Shown piece by piece: positions 43,951 through 55,626 of a stretch of 64,000 bases of DNA. How positions within the stretch are numbered: position 1 is the first letter of the stretch; every line of letters starts with the position of its first letter. The stretch is from contig JAAVVG010000006.1 of NCBI GenBank assembly GCA_012976225.1, positions 992,001 through 1,056,000 of the forward strand, in the 5' to 3' direction. The stretch is from Golubevia sp. BC0850. Its lineage: Eukaryota > Basidiomycota > Exobasidiomycetes > Golubeviales > Golubeviaceae. The position numbers and the translations under genes are program-made. Under the pieces are notes generated by a model. The model made no database searches. It was not told the origin of the DNA and was given only the letters and a program-made list of their open reading frames with translations.

Positions 43951-45519
43951 ATGATTCTGTCAAAGTCAGCTTCACCTTTTATCTCAATCTTCTCTCTTCC
44001 ACTCCTTGCACTTCTCCTGCTGTTCAACTTTCCAACTTCAATCCTCTGTTCAATAGGAGACAAATCACCAGAATATCAACTTTGCACTTCTTCCTGCTTT
44101 CAAGATTCCTGTTCTTCAAATTCACCGATCGATGATGGAACTTCGATTCCCTTCTCATCTTCTTCTCATAAGCTACCTTTCTACCTTAGAATCACCAGTT
44201 GGAACTGTCAAGATGATTGTAAATATCACTGCACTCATAGAGTCACCAATGAAGCAATAGCAACCGTTTCAAGAATCAAAGAGCAAGTCATAAGGCAGGT
44301 TGAAGCAATAGAGTTAAAAAAGGTAAAACATTCAAATCCAGGTGGAATCGATCGAGATAGGCTGTTGGATTCGAAAGAGAAGGAACAGCTGATCAACAAA
44401 ATGATACAAGATGAGTTAAAAAACCTTAGAAAGGTTCAAAAACAAATGGTACAATATCATGGCAAATGGGTTTTTGTTAGGTTTTTAGGTGCTCAAGAAC
44501 CGATGAGTGTCCTTTTCTCTTTACTCAATTTATCAGTCAACTTTTTATTCTTCTTTAGAATTGATAAAGAGATTTCAACCAACTTTCCATTAAAGAGGGT
44601 CTATATGGTTCATTGTTTGATTTCAATCAATGCTTGGATTTGGTCTTCAGTCTTTCATACAAGGGACAAAAATCTAACTGAAATCTTGGATTATTTTTCA
44701 GCTGGTGCAACAGTTTTGAGTAGTTTTTTCTTTACAAGTTGTAGAGTTTTTCAATTGAGTCCAAGAGACCAAGTTTTCAAACTTTTGAGAATGATTTGTT
44801 TAATAGCTATCATTCTTCATTGTAGTTATTTAAGTATAGGAAGATTTGATTATTCTTATAACATGATTGCCAATATCACTGTTGGAATCTCTCAAACTCT
44901 GCTCTGGTTGGCTTTCAGTTTGAATCCTAAAAGGTTTAGCAAAAAGTCGATTCTTCAAAAGGGATCTGAAAGAGAATTAACCAGAAAGAAGGATGAAACA
45001 ACCAATCCTTTCTCTTCAACTTCAAATACTTCTTCAACATCAACTTCAAACTCCTCAATTCCTTATCCCACCTCCTTACTCTCCTCTCTCCTCCTACTCC
45101 TCCTCTTAACCCTTCTATCAACTTCCTTTGAACTTTTCGATTTTCCACCTTTCTTAAGATTACTAGATGCTCATTCTTTATGGCATCTCTCAACAGTTCC
45201 ACTCACTTACAAATGGTATCAATTCTTGATCCAGGATTCCAATCATCTAGTTCAAAACCATCTTTGGCAGGACGGAGAACTTGGGGAGGAGAGGAAAAAA
45301 CAAGATGAAAGGATTAGAAAAACCTTACAAGGTTCCGTTAAAAAAATCTTTAGGAATAAATGGATCAGATTGGTTGGGAATGAAGGATTTAGGATTGGGA
45401 AAAGAGGAAAGGATTGGTTGGAGTTGAAAAGTGGGGTTAGGATTGGTTGGGCTGATGAAGTTGGGAGAGAGGGGATTCCCTTGAGTGCTGATGAGGAAGA
45501 AAGGAAGAGAGTGGTTTAA
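43951..45519 (+). CDS. PER1: PER1/PGAP3-like GPI-anchor lipid remodelling protein
   Basis: A single-exon gene of 522 residues. A signal peptide (residues 1-34, SIFSLPLLALLLLFNFPTS) is followed by a Cys-rich luminal part (CTSSCFQDSCSSN, SWNCQDDCKYHCTHRVT) and then seven or so membrane spans. Family marks are YHGKWVFVRFLGAQEPMSVL, SLLNLSVNFLFFFR, NAWIWSSVFHTRDKNLTEIL followed by DYFSAGATVL, and near the end LLDAHSLWHLSTVPLTYKWY with its conserved His pair. In yeast and mammals PER1/PGAP3 removes the sn-2 acyl chain from GPI anchors in the ER or Golgi. The protein is longer than the usual 320-360 residues: it has a charged insertion after the Cys-rich region (VSRIKEQVIRQVEAIELKKV onward) and a long charged C-terminal tail. 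The codons here are more A/T-rich than those of its neighbours. Confidence 0.92.
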   Translation: MILSKSASPFISIFSLPLLALLLLFNFPTSILCSIGDKSPEYQLCTSSCFQDSCSSNSPIDDGTSIPFSSSSHKLPFYLRITSWNCQDDCKYHCTHRVTNEAIATVSRIKEQVIRQVEAIELKKVKHSNPGGIDRDRLLDSKEKEQLINKMIQDELKNLRKVQKQMVQYHGKWVFVRFLGAQEPMSVLFSLLNLSVNFLFFFRIDKEISTNFPLKRVYMVHCLISINAWIWSSVFHTRDKNLTEILDYFSAGATVLSSFFFTSCRVFQLSPRDQVFKLLRMICLIAIILHCSYLSIGRFDYSYNMIANITVGISQTLLWLAFSLNPKRFSKKSILQKGSERELTRKKDETTNPFSSTSNTSSTSTSNSSIPYPTSLLSSLLLLLLLTLLSTSFELFDFPPFLRLLDAHSLWHLSTVPLTYKWYQFLIQDSNHLVQNHLWQDGELGEERKKQDERIRKTLQGSVKKIFRNKWIRLVGNEGFRIGKRGKDWLELKSGVRIGWADEVGREGIPLSADEEERKRVV

Positions 45520-46609
45520 AAGTTAATAATTGAGCAAGCTTGGAAAGCAGGGCAAGTTGAAAAGAGGGTAGGAGGATGATAAAGGAGCGTTCTATGGAAG
45601 AGTTAAAACGCCAATCCTCTTGATGAAGGTTTCATAACATTCGAAGACTTTTTACACTCTTTCCATTTCTCGAACGTCAAGAAATCTCACTCAAAAATAA
45701 CAAAGGAACCTTGGAACTTCACTTATCAAGAGAAAAGAAAGAATCCCTCAAAAGATAGAACACCGACAGGCTGGAACCCGATCAATAGCTTCTTTTCAAC
45801 TTTTCCTTCGATCAAAAGAAGGTTACAGGAAATCAGATCCCTTTTAGTCTCGGTTTATCTCTTCAAGCCCTTCAATTGCCATCAAATCCGTCTTCAAATG
45901 GCTCTCTCATAGCTGCCGAACTGGTTTTCAAGGATTTGGTAGCTTCAAGGTCCTCCTTCTCCGCACTTCTATTAGCTCCCTTCAAATTCCTGTGGGCTGA
46001 TTTGATTTTGCTAGTCATTCGATTCCTCGCAGCCGTTGTAGGAAAGCGCGAGAGTGGCGCTGAGAATTATCTGAAAAGCAAACCATTCTCCTTTCGGTGA
46101 AGATTAAATCACTTTCTAATCGAAAGCAAGATTCAATCTCAGTTGCCTGACTGCAGACTTCACTTCTCTAACTTGGATTCTTCCACGCCTATTCCAATTG
46201 TCAACCCAAATCGAGAAGACTAGAGTAGCCTGTGATTCGCATGGATCTCAAGATTTTAATTCCTCACCTCCAAAAACCTCCAAATTTGCTCCTTTAGCCT
46301 CGATTCTTTCTGTTTTGTTGCTGCCTCTCAGTTTCCCGTTTCGTAATCAAGGACAGTGCCTCTTTCAGAATAATTTCCGAGTCGCTTTTTCTTTCTTCAT
46401 TTGTAATCTTACAGCTAATTCTCAATCTCAGCAAGTGAAAAGTCTTTAAAAAGTGTCTGACAGAGTGGAAAGAACTCGACGAGAAATTGACTGAGTCTTC
46501 AGAAGTTCTATAGATTAGTGAAAGCAGAGATGTAAATTACAAACAGAAATGATGCGAAGCAAGGAGCCAAAAAAAAAACAACCAAGAGACAGTTTCTCAA
46601 AGACGTCTC
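45520..46609. other. Convergent 3' flanks, no gene seen
   Basis: This gap lies between PER1 (+) and the transcription-factor-like gene (-). Only short unsupported frames occur. An A run lies at 46569-46578. Confidence 0.45.
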
Positions 46610-49600
46610 TCAACCGTTTGCATCAGCTCCCTCTCCAATAACATCCGTGTCTAAGAATTGATCCAAAACAGAAAAGAAGGAGTCATGAGTTTGAGGTTGG
46701 GTCGAGTCGAATTGTTCGGGTCCAAGAGATTGAACAAAGTCATCGAGAGCCTTTTCCATCAATAAATCTTCCTCCATCGTCAAAGTCTCTGGCTTCGCTT
46801 CGATGTTGATATTGCGATTCGGTTGACCTCCCAACTGTCTTTGTGCGAAGATCTCACTGATGGAGCTGCTATCGAGTCCTGATTCAGCAGGGTAGTGAAT
46901 CGGAGGGAGGAGATGAGAGTGCAAAAGGTCTCTAGCTTGGTTCGAAGAAATCGGCTTGATATGCTGTCCGAATCGTTTGATGGGTAGATTGCTGGGAAGT
47001 TGAGGATTGAAAGTGATTGAGGGTAGAACAGAATTTCGATTGTGTCGATTTGGAAGAGGTTTGATCAGAGGTTTGAAAATCGCTGCTTCTTCCACCGTCT
47101 TTGCGTTTCTCCATCGATGATGACTGACTCTGAAAGAGGTCCGAAGAGGAGCAAAAGAAAGCGGGCAGTTGGAGAGTCAGTCTTGGGCTTCAAAGGATCT
47201 TCGCTCGTCTCTTGCCTCCCACGATTCACTTCACTTCCTTGGGACTCACGCAGATCGAAGCGACTTGAGGACCAAAGCTTGCCTGTGGAAGAGTGCAAGC
47301 TTGCAGTCTTCAGCTGCCCTCTCTGTGTAACTGATAGCTCGATTGATGTCCGTAAGAACCTGAATGTTTCAGAGAGGAGTAGAATGTCAATCTCTTCATC
47401 TCGATCTCGATCGATACCGACACTGTTCTTCCAACGTCCTGCTCTCTCTTCCCTGCCTGGGAAGCTGAATTCTCTAACTCTCTATCTCGGCTCCTTCAAC
47501 AGTTTTCTTCAGAACCAGAATCAGAGTACTCACCTCCATTGCTTCATTTCCAGTAATTGTCTCTTGCGCCAAGTGAACGAGCAAGACAGAGGTGGCGGGA
47601 AATAGAGGAACGCTACCGTAAAATCTCAGGAACAACAAATGGGAGCATTGAGAAGCTGGACCATCTAGTTTGGCACCCAATACCTCAGCATTGAGCATTC
47701 GGAGGAGCCAGGAACTTGCAGAGAGTGAGGCCTCGAGGGATCGAGAGTATTGACGATCTGAATACGATTTGGCTTGAAAGGGCTTGTGTAAATTGAGCAA
47801 AGCGATGGCGGTGTTCAGTCCCAGATAAGTCTTTGCTAGCACTAAATAGGGCTTCTCGTTTGTCTCGGAGATGACTTGAGGAAGAAACTCTGAATATCCA
47901 TCAATCTTGAGGCTGAGCGGTAGAGATGAAGAGAAGGCTCGGATTTCCTCATCTAGTCCAAGTACTTCTTTATAGTTCCCAACTTTCGAGACTTCCCAGA
48001 CGCGGCCTAGCACCTCAGTAGTAGCTGAAGCATCCATAAGTGACCAACGCTGGGATAGAGATGGATGAAGGGGGGGGGTCGAGCATCAGCTCCCTTTTCT
48101 TTCTCTAGCCTACTGCCGCTCTTTCTGTCTGACCATTCACTCACTCCTGAAGTCTGAAACTCAGTTGGAAGGGAGACTCCATCTCTGAGGTCGTCATCGT
48201 CAATCTTCATTGGAAGTCCAGTCACCAAAGGCACTTCAGGCTGCGTGAATCGAGAGAGACACGCATGGGCATGAGAGATGTGCTCCAGTGCTAGCAACGA
48301 CCTCCAGACCCTTCTGGCTTCCTCTCTTTGAACGTGAGACTTGTAGCCAAACTCGGGTCTCGAAGGAGGAGAAGTTTCCGCGCTCCATCTAGCTTCGTCT
48401 GTCGCAGCAGTTCCAAGCATTCCAAATCCCAGGAACTCGGCCGCTCTCAGAGCTGTCGTCTGTCGGAATGAAAAGGAGATCCGAGGGGGAAGAGTATGAG
48501 AAGAAGGAGAGACGATGAAGAGCCAAGGTGCGAGATGTCCTTACATGCATGACCTTTATCGACAGAGCAAGGGAGGTTTCCGTCAGAAAGAAACGGGACA
48601 GGATATGTCAGCGAAGGAACCTAGTCCGAGTTTGATCGACACTTTCGTACTTACGGCCGTATGAGGGAATCTACTATTCCTCCAATAGAACCCTTCAAAG
48701 AGGAAGAATGGAGAAGATAAAAAAGATGAAAGTCAGGAATCGGAGAAAGAGAGGTCGTATCCGTCTTTCCTCCTCAAACTCACGTCGAACGACAATGACG
48801 GATTGAAGAGCATTGATATCAGGAGTTTGAACCCAGTCCGAAGCTGCTAGCAAGGTCAGATAAGCCAGATTCCATTTCTCCAAAATCTCGTTGAAATCTT
48901 CCAGAGATTCATTGCGAACTCCGATCATATGCCATCGATCCTTTGTTAGAATACTTGCAGATCCCAACAGAAGAGCGAAGAGCAGAGCGAGAAAACTGAG
49001 CTCCTTAGTGTCGGTTCCTTTGTTCGAAGGGTCGGTAGTCCAGAATGAGTTCAGGGAAGAGAGGAGACGTCCTCGATGAAAGCAGTGATCCATAACATCT
49101 AGCTCTTGATAATAAAACTCGATCATGGTGTCAAATTGAGGTCTAGGTGGAAGATACGAGATAAGTGCTTTATAGAGCGCAGTCCTTTGTGATTTTCCGA
49201 TTGGAGAGAATGGAGATTGGAAGAGAGTTAAAGGAGAGAGGGAAGACTTTCCGTATACATCCTCGCCCGTCCGAAGCTCATCTCGACCTTTGCCCGACGA
49301 CCCATTAAATCTCCAGTGGGTTTCCATCTTGGCAGAGATCTCGTCGATAACCTGGTGAAGAGGTAGGAGGTTGGAGATACGAGAAAGAAGGAAGGGAGGT
49401 AACATGAGTAATTTCTCGTCTTCTGTCGCAAGTATTGTTTAGAACAATAGTCAAAGCACTCACAGTATTTTCGGAAGGTTCATCATCTTCAGCTGCATCG
49501 CCCGCGTTCGAGTTCTTCCTTTTGGAAGTGGAGCCTGAGGTTGAGTCTGGAGGTGAGAGTCCGACGAGTTGGGTCTTCATCATCGAATTCTCCTTCTCCA

Positions 49601-49829
49601 TATCAGCTAGTCTAGCCTCAAGTGAAGCAACTTTAGATGTATATTCATCGACTGTGCTATGAGCCTGAATTGAAGATTGCAATCCACTCGGTCGATTCAT
49701 TCTATGCAAGAGGGATCCAAAAGCCGTAGAATGGTAGAAGAGGAGATGGTCGAACGAGGTGAATGTATGAAAGTCAGCCATCAACAAGAGCAGAGGAGTA
49801 TTGAATGAAGTTGTAGAAGTTATAGCCAT
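46610..49829 (-). CDS. Fungal transcription factor (middle homology region), no zinc cluster seen
   Basis: A multi-exon gene. The upstream ATG at 49829 (MAITSTTSFNTPLLLLMADF) directly follows a possible acceptor, while a second ATG at 49701 (MNRPSGLQSSIQAHSTVDEY) may be the real start. A coiled coil (VDEYTSKVASLEARLADMEK) and a Ser-rich link precede the fungal-specific transcription factor domain: LPPRPQFDTMIEFYYQELDV, then LSFLALLFALLLGSASIL and, later, EEARRVWRSLLALEHISHAH. The tail is acidic and Gln/Asp-rich (EEDLLMEKALDDFVQSLGPE), like an activation domain. Such domains usually sit behind a Zn2Cys6 cluster. I find no CxxCx6C pattern in this frame or in the 300 bases upstream, so either the DNA-binding exon lies further away or it is absent. 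The protein should be nuclear; target genes are unknown. Confidence 0.72.
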
Positions 49830-51881
49830 CTGAAACTTGAAGGTAAGGTTGGAAGCAACTCACCTGGATCTTTTGGAGTTGCTGTCAAAAATGTCAAAGG
49901 AACCGGAAGTTGAAGAGCTCGCATTTGAAGCAAATCGGCGCCGAAAGGTCTCTTCCACCATTATTGGCTTCGAAACTTTTGAATCCCAGGATTGAGGAGA
50001 AGGTAATTAAAGGAGCGACTTGTTGTTGGCAAGAGGTGGACTGATGTTCTGATGTTCTTGTTGATTAAAGGCCACTGAACTTCGGCTATTGGACCACTTC
50101 TTCCTTGTCTAGTCTTGGTACGCGTAGGATGAATCGATGAGTCGAGGAAATGTGATGCTGAAGGAAGAAAAGATCGAGAGAAGAAGGGAAGAAGGAATAA
50201 AAGATGAAGAGAATACTTAAGTTTGATGAATGGCGCCTCAATGGCATCGGACTTCCTGGTCCTAGTACCCCTGCTTCAAAATTGCGCCTCTTCAAGAATC
50301 GTCATCCCTTAAATCGATACCCTAAAAACCTTGAGATACATAGTGATCTAATCGATTCAATACTATTTACGGCATGAGAATGTTCAGCCAAAGCGCTCAT
50401 GATTCTTTCTTTCAATCCCCGTGAGCACCGAATGGAGATGCGACCTTCTGACTCTCATCGAGATAGATTTAATGGGTATGCTAATTGAAAGGCAGAGGTC
50501 GATTACCGCAGAGAAATCGGAATGGAAGGAAGAAGAGAACAAAAGGAGTGGAAGCGAAGGAGCCGCTTGAGTATAAATTCGAGACGGGAGATTGATCTGG
50601 AGATTCCAAGCTGAATACTTCTAGCTTTCCACCCTGAACAGTAAGTTAGTAGGTACAGGTAGAATCTCGAAGTCACTTCTTCTCCCATCGAAGCCAATCT
50701 TGGTCTTAATTTTGACTCGCACACGTTCGAGAGAACGACTCCAATCTGTTTCAACTGGTTTGTCTGCAACATACACAATGGCAGAAAATGGAGCAGCAAA
50801 GATTTGGGCTGTGATACGGCCTAGCCGTTCTTATCTTTGAGAGTAACTTGGTCCTGGGAAAGTGAGTCCAATCCATATTGACAGATAGCGACGAAGGAGG
50901 ATAGCTGTCCTTAGCGGCCGTTTGGTTCCAAGCACTTACCTTCTAGACGAGGAGATTGTCATGCTCCCCATGTTAAGCTGCTTAATCCCATCGATCCCTC
51001 TACCCTAGCGGAGAGACCCGTGATTGCAGCCACATAAGATGGAGGGAGAACCGACCAGAATGAGAATAGAACTCAACACCTTCCCACTGTCCCGACAGCT
51101 TCAATTTCTTTCCTGTATTTTGTTACTGTCTTGCTTGTTCCTCACACTCTGCTTTCTCTCTATAGCGGCTTCACGAGAAAGAAGTCGCGAGGGGAATTCT
51201 GGACGATGTGATTTCTGAAAAAGTAGGAGGACAAAATTATCAACTTTGAGATGAGCGGAGCGGGGCGAAAACAAAGACTCGGTAGGAGAGAAAACCGGAA
51301 CGGAAAGACGAGACAAGGCCACAAGAAGCGGATGGAAGTCGAGAGCCAATAGAATGTTGAAGAGTTTAAAAAGAACAAAGAAAGACATTGAGAGAATTGA
51401 GTAGTGGCTGTGACAGTTGAAGATTTGAAGCGAAAGATTGAAGAATTGGGAGGGACCATGAGCTTGAGAAGACGTTATTGGGGAAAGAAGCTGGAACAAG
51501 AATTTATTTTAGGAGAAAATGAGAGTCGAGAAAAAGCTGGGAGTGGGAAGTCTTGAAAGCCTGATAAGAGATGAGGTTGGATTTGTATTGGTTTTGTTAT
51601 TTCATCGTGGTTAGAGAAAAACGATCTTGATATTGGAAGAGAGAGCTAGCTGAGAAACGGAAACCATAGACATCGTGATTGAGGGGAAACTTGATTAGTC
51701 GATGTTCATTTGAGGAGAGCTGGGACTTTACTTGCTGGTACTTCTCGAGTTGAAGCACAGCTCTAAATCATAGAAGGAGGAGTCTCGATAGACGCCAGAG
51801 CGCAGATGAACCTTGAGTGAGAAGAGAAGTGTCAGACAGCTTACATCGCATGTGCCCATCTCCACAACACACTCGACCAAC
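49830..51881. promoter_or_regulatory. Long upstream region of the transcription-factor gene
   Basis: This 2-kb gap lies between the transcription-factor start (-) and the stop of the FHA gene (-). Frames at 50086-50295, 50503-50799, 51024-51218 and 51101-51499 lack introns, motifs or composition that would support a gene. It probably holds the transcription-factor promoter and an untranslated first exon. Nothing specific is recognised. Confidence 0.4.
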
Positions 51882-54800
51882 TCACCCAAATGCAACTGAA
51901 GCAACTCCAAGAGTATAGCCTACACCAACAGCAATTCCATGGAGATAGCCTCTTCTGGCTCTAATTGAGTCGGTTGGAGGAGAGACTTCAGAGCGTTGAC
52001 GTTTGGCAGAGGTGATGATAGAACTTCCCAAAGCTGCTTCACAAGAGCGCTTGAGACCAGTACTAGTTTCAATCTCTTTGGATGGCCTAGTTGCTTCCAA
52101 GTTTTGAATCGCTTTTTGGATAGCGTCGTCGACTTGACTCATACTAACATTTCTTCCAGAAACTCTTGCAAGCGATTTACGAACAGCTTGAGAAGAAGCA
52201 GCCGCGTTGGAAGACTGTACGTTTGGTCTGGATGGGCGATTGATTCTCATGGCTGGGTAGAGAGCTCCTAGATTGGAAGGAGACTCAAAACCTGTCTTGG
52301 CAGAAGAAGCATCCGAGTCTGGAGTACCTTGAGATTCGCCGTTCTCGCCCATTCCGTCCCAATCATCCTCTTGAGGTGCGTCTTCTTCGTATTCACCTCT
52401 GTCCTCCCAATTGTCAGGAGCTCCATCCATGAACTCGTCAGTTTGATCAAGGAACTCCTCATCAGCGAATTCGAATCCATTGGAAGATTGGACGATTGGA
52501 GCAGAGGCGTCTACCTCTTTTTCTGCTTCCTCTTGACGACTTTCTGCCTCTTTGAATGTGAATCCCACGGTATTCCTCTGTGCTGAGATCGGTTCCATTG
52601 GCTCAGATCCAGACAGATCCATGGTGTCGTAATTGACCTGGACGTCCTCCGCCTCTGCTTCTGCTTCTGGTTGAGATGGACCTTGAGATTCGCTGTTGAC
52701 GGTGAGAGACTGATCTTCTTCAGCAGCTCCTGGAGGTGGGGAAGGGGACGGAGAAACGACGGCGACCTTTCCACGAGGGGTGCTCTCAGCATGAGAGTCG
52801 GGATCCAGTTGATCGTCCTTCTTCTCTTTTCTAACTCGAGAAGCAGTTCCCTTGATTTGAAGACCAGTCCTTACACTCTTGCCACTCCTTCCCTCCCTTG
52901 GTTGTAAGATCATCTTTCTAAGCATCTTGCGTTTGCTACTCTTATTTCGAAGAGGATTGAAGAGATTAGATCTTTTGTTGAGATTGACAGACGAAGTAGA
53001 GGTAAAAGTAGAAGTACAAGCCATAGCAGAGCCTCTTGGAATTGAAGTCAAGACATGAGAACGAGCTACACCTCCATAAGGAGAGAGCTTGGATACGTAA
53101 GTAGACTTCTGGATAGAAGGTAGAACTCTTGCGGGAGCATGAGGCGAGGAGGTGACCACTGGGGAAAGGCTGCTCCTGTTGTTCTGTTGGGGAACTGGGT
53201 AACCTTTAGGAACTGGACAAGCTTGAGTGTTGGTCTTGACTTCTGCGCCAATCGTAGCCGCATCTTTGATCCCGAATTGTTGAGGAGAAGAAGCACCTTC
53301 AGAGCTGGATTCGAAGTCTTCGATCCTTTGAGCTCTTCCTCCAATGCTTTGAGCAGATTCATTACTGGTCCCCTTCTCTTCCTGATTTACTTCTCCTCCT
53401 TGATGGTCATAGTTCTCAAAGTCTCTAGAATTCGCATAGTTCTCAAAGTCTCTAGAATTCGAAGACTCTCTCTTAATCTCAACTCCAGATTCGGAAGCTC
53501 TTCCAAATCCTCTAGTTCCGAAGAGACGCCCATTAGGAGACGAATCTCTCTCCTTAATCTCATGATGTTCGTCCTGTTCTCCTTGAACTTCCAAATGCGG
53601 CTCTTGATCACCAGAGACATTGGAGTCGGAATCATCCATGTCCGAATCTAGACCGTATCTGTTTCCTCTGGTGGATTGAGGATCTCTTTGGAGAGAAGAA
53701 GAGGCTCTGCCATCGACTCTTCTGTCTTCGAAGAAGTGATCAACAGTTTTAGCTTTGAAGGGTTGAAGATGAAGATCGTAAGGACTCAATTGACTGAATC
53801 TTCCGTTGGAGGAAGAAGCGACGAGATCTCTATCCTCTCTCCAGGTGTCCTCTAGATCCTCTGAATCATCTTCCAGCTCTGGATGGATGCCCTTTTCAAC
53901 ACGACGAATGTCGGCCTCTTCCTCGTAGGAGAATGCAAAGCCCTTGGAACTCAAAACTGCAAGAGGTAAAGCTTCCTCCTCCTCCTCCTCTTCCATCTGT
54001 TTGACACCGGGTTCGTCGGAATCGGAATACCCTTCCTCTCTAGAATCTTCCTCTAGATTTCCTTCTTCACTTTCACTGTAAGCCTCTTCGATAGCAGCTG
54101 AACAAAGTGGAACATCGGTTCCAGAACCAATTTCAGAAGCAGATTCCGAATGGAACCCAGTTGAAGAGGATACTTCTTGATAGAGAGTAGGTTTGCGACC
54201 GAGGAATTGACGGAAACTTGGTCCGTAAGAATCTTCTTCCTCTGGAGGAGTGAGAGGTTTCTTGATTCCACTGAAGAGAGGAGCTGAATTGATGGGAGAG
54301 GTGCTACGAGTTTCTTCTTCGCAGAAAATCTGAAGGTCAAAGAAGGTGAGGTGGGTCGAAAGAGGATTGAAGAAGGTCAGTATGTGGGTGACAGACAGAG
54401 AAATGGAGGTTGAATGAGATTCGCCACCGAGGAGATGCATTGGGGTTGGGTGCAAGCTGAGGGGCTTTCGCCTCCTGCTTTTGACGTCTGATATGCTATT
54501 TATCCATTTTGATTGACTAATACGACGAAGACATCTTCTCTTTCCGGACTGAAAGAGAGTTGTACCCTATTCTACCTTATCAGTCAAGTGACTGAGCATG
54601 AGCAGTCACCATCCAATCAAGTGCTCTCCCTCCATCATATATCCAGTATGTCTGGGTTCAGTTTGTACTCACATAACCTCTAATTGCACCATGCCACATT
54701 CCATCTTTCCCAACATCTCTACCTAATTGGATGAAGTCTCCATTCTTGAGCTCAACAGCTTGACCTGGGATACATTTCTCTAGATCCTCTCCATCACCTT

Positions 54801-55314
54801 CTCCATCAACGTGAGGATTTCCAGTCTCGAATCGAAACTTGTTGGATCCGACTGGGGTCGGAAGTGCAGCATTTCTACGACTGATGTAACTACCATGGGA
54901 GCTATTCAGATCAGTGATTGAAAGCTTCATTCTTCCATCTTCACCCATTAGAACTGTGAATTCAGCATGTTCTCTACTCAAAACTTTGGATTGAAAGGCA
55001 CCTCTATTGACGAGTTGAGATTTAGTCTGAGTCTTTTCTGGATGTTGAGACTGAGTGAATTGAGATGCTGCTGATTTTGGACTTGTTTGAGTTGAGGGAC
55101 CTAAGATGTTGAAACCTTGGTCTGATTCATCAGTAGAGTAAGAAGATGAAGTTCTGACTATCATGAGAGAAGAAGAAGGAGAGATTGGTAGTAAAGCCTT
55201 GTAATAGGTTGGAGTTGCATGTGGCGAGGAGGAAGAGAAGGACTGATCTTGATCTGAAGAAGTTGAGGAAGAATGAACTTGATTGTTCCAATAGAATGTG
55301 ATGGATTCCATCAT
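51882..55314 (-). CDS. Tail-anchored FHA-domain protein
   Basis: Two main exons (about 54672-55314 and 51882-54329). Exon 1 starts MMESITFYWNNQVHSSSTS and carries a forkhead-associated domain: VNRGAFQSKVLSREHAEFTV, ITDLNSSHGSYISRRN, GQAVELKNGDFIQLGRDV. The SREH and NSSHGSY motifs are the phosphothreonine-binding core. Exon 2 (about 815 residues) is highly acidic and disordered, with many SE, EE and DSD runs. Near the end come a short basic segment and a hydrophobic span (YLHGIAVGVGYTLGVASVAF), so the protein is probably inserted tail-first into the ER or nuclear envelope. FHA plus C-terminal anchor is the plan of SLMAP/Far9-Far10 (STRIPAK) proteins, but their coiled coils are not seen. The stop overlaps a GGTGAGT donor-like site, so a further small exon is possible. 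Confidence 0.78.
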
Positions 55315-55626
55315 TTCCAAGTTGTTAGATGGAGAAAGTTAAAGGGGTAAGGTTGAGTTGATAAGGCTTTTAAGGGGTCAGGTGGGTTGTGGTGGAAGAA
55401 GCAAGGAGAGTCAGAACAACTGGATTCTCAACCTGTAGCAAGATTCAGATGATTCCAGGAGTTACTCACAGTTTATTTGAAGTTATTTTCACTGGGTTCT
55501 TGTGGCGATGGTGAGTTGATAAGGAGGTGATTAACTTTTTTTGCTCACACTTTTGAATTTTGATTGCAGCTTGGCCGAGAACATCGTTTCCTCTTATCCC
55601 CACATCCTCTCCTTTTCTCTTCAGCT
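55315..55626. promoter_or_regulatory. Divergent promoter, FHA gene / GH9 gene
   Basis: A 312-base gap. It contains an ATG (55508-55510) directly followed by a GTGAGT donor, with a matching acceptor at 55567-55569. Splicing would place this ATG in frame 20 codons ahead of the annotated GH9 start. Confidence 0.45.
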
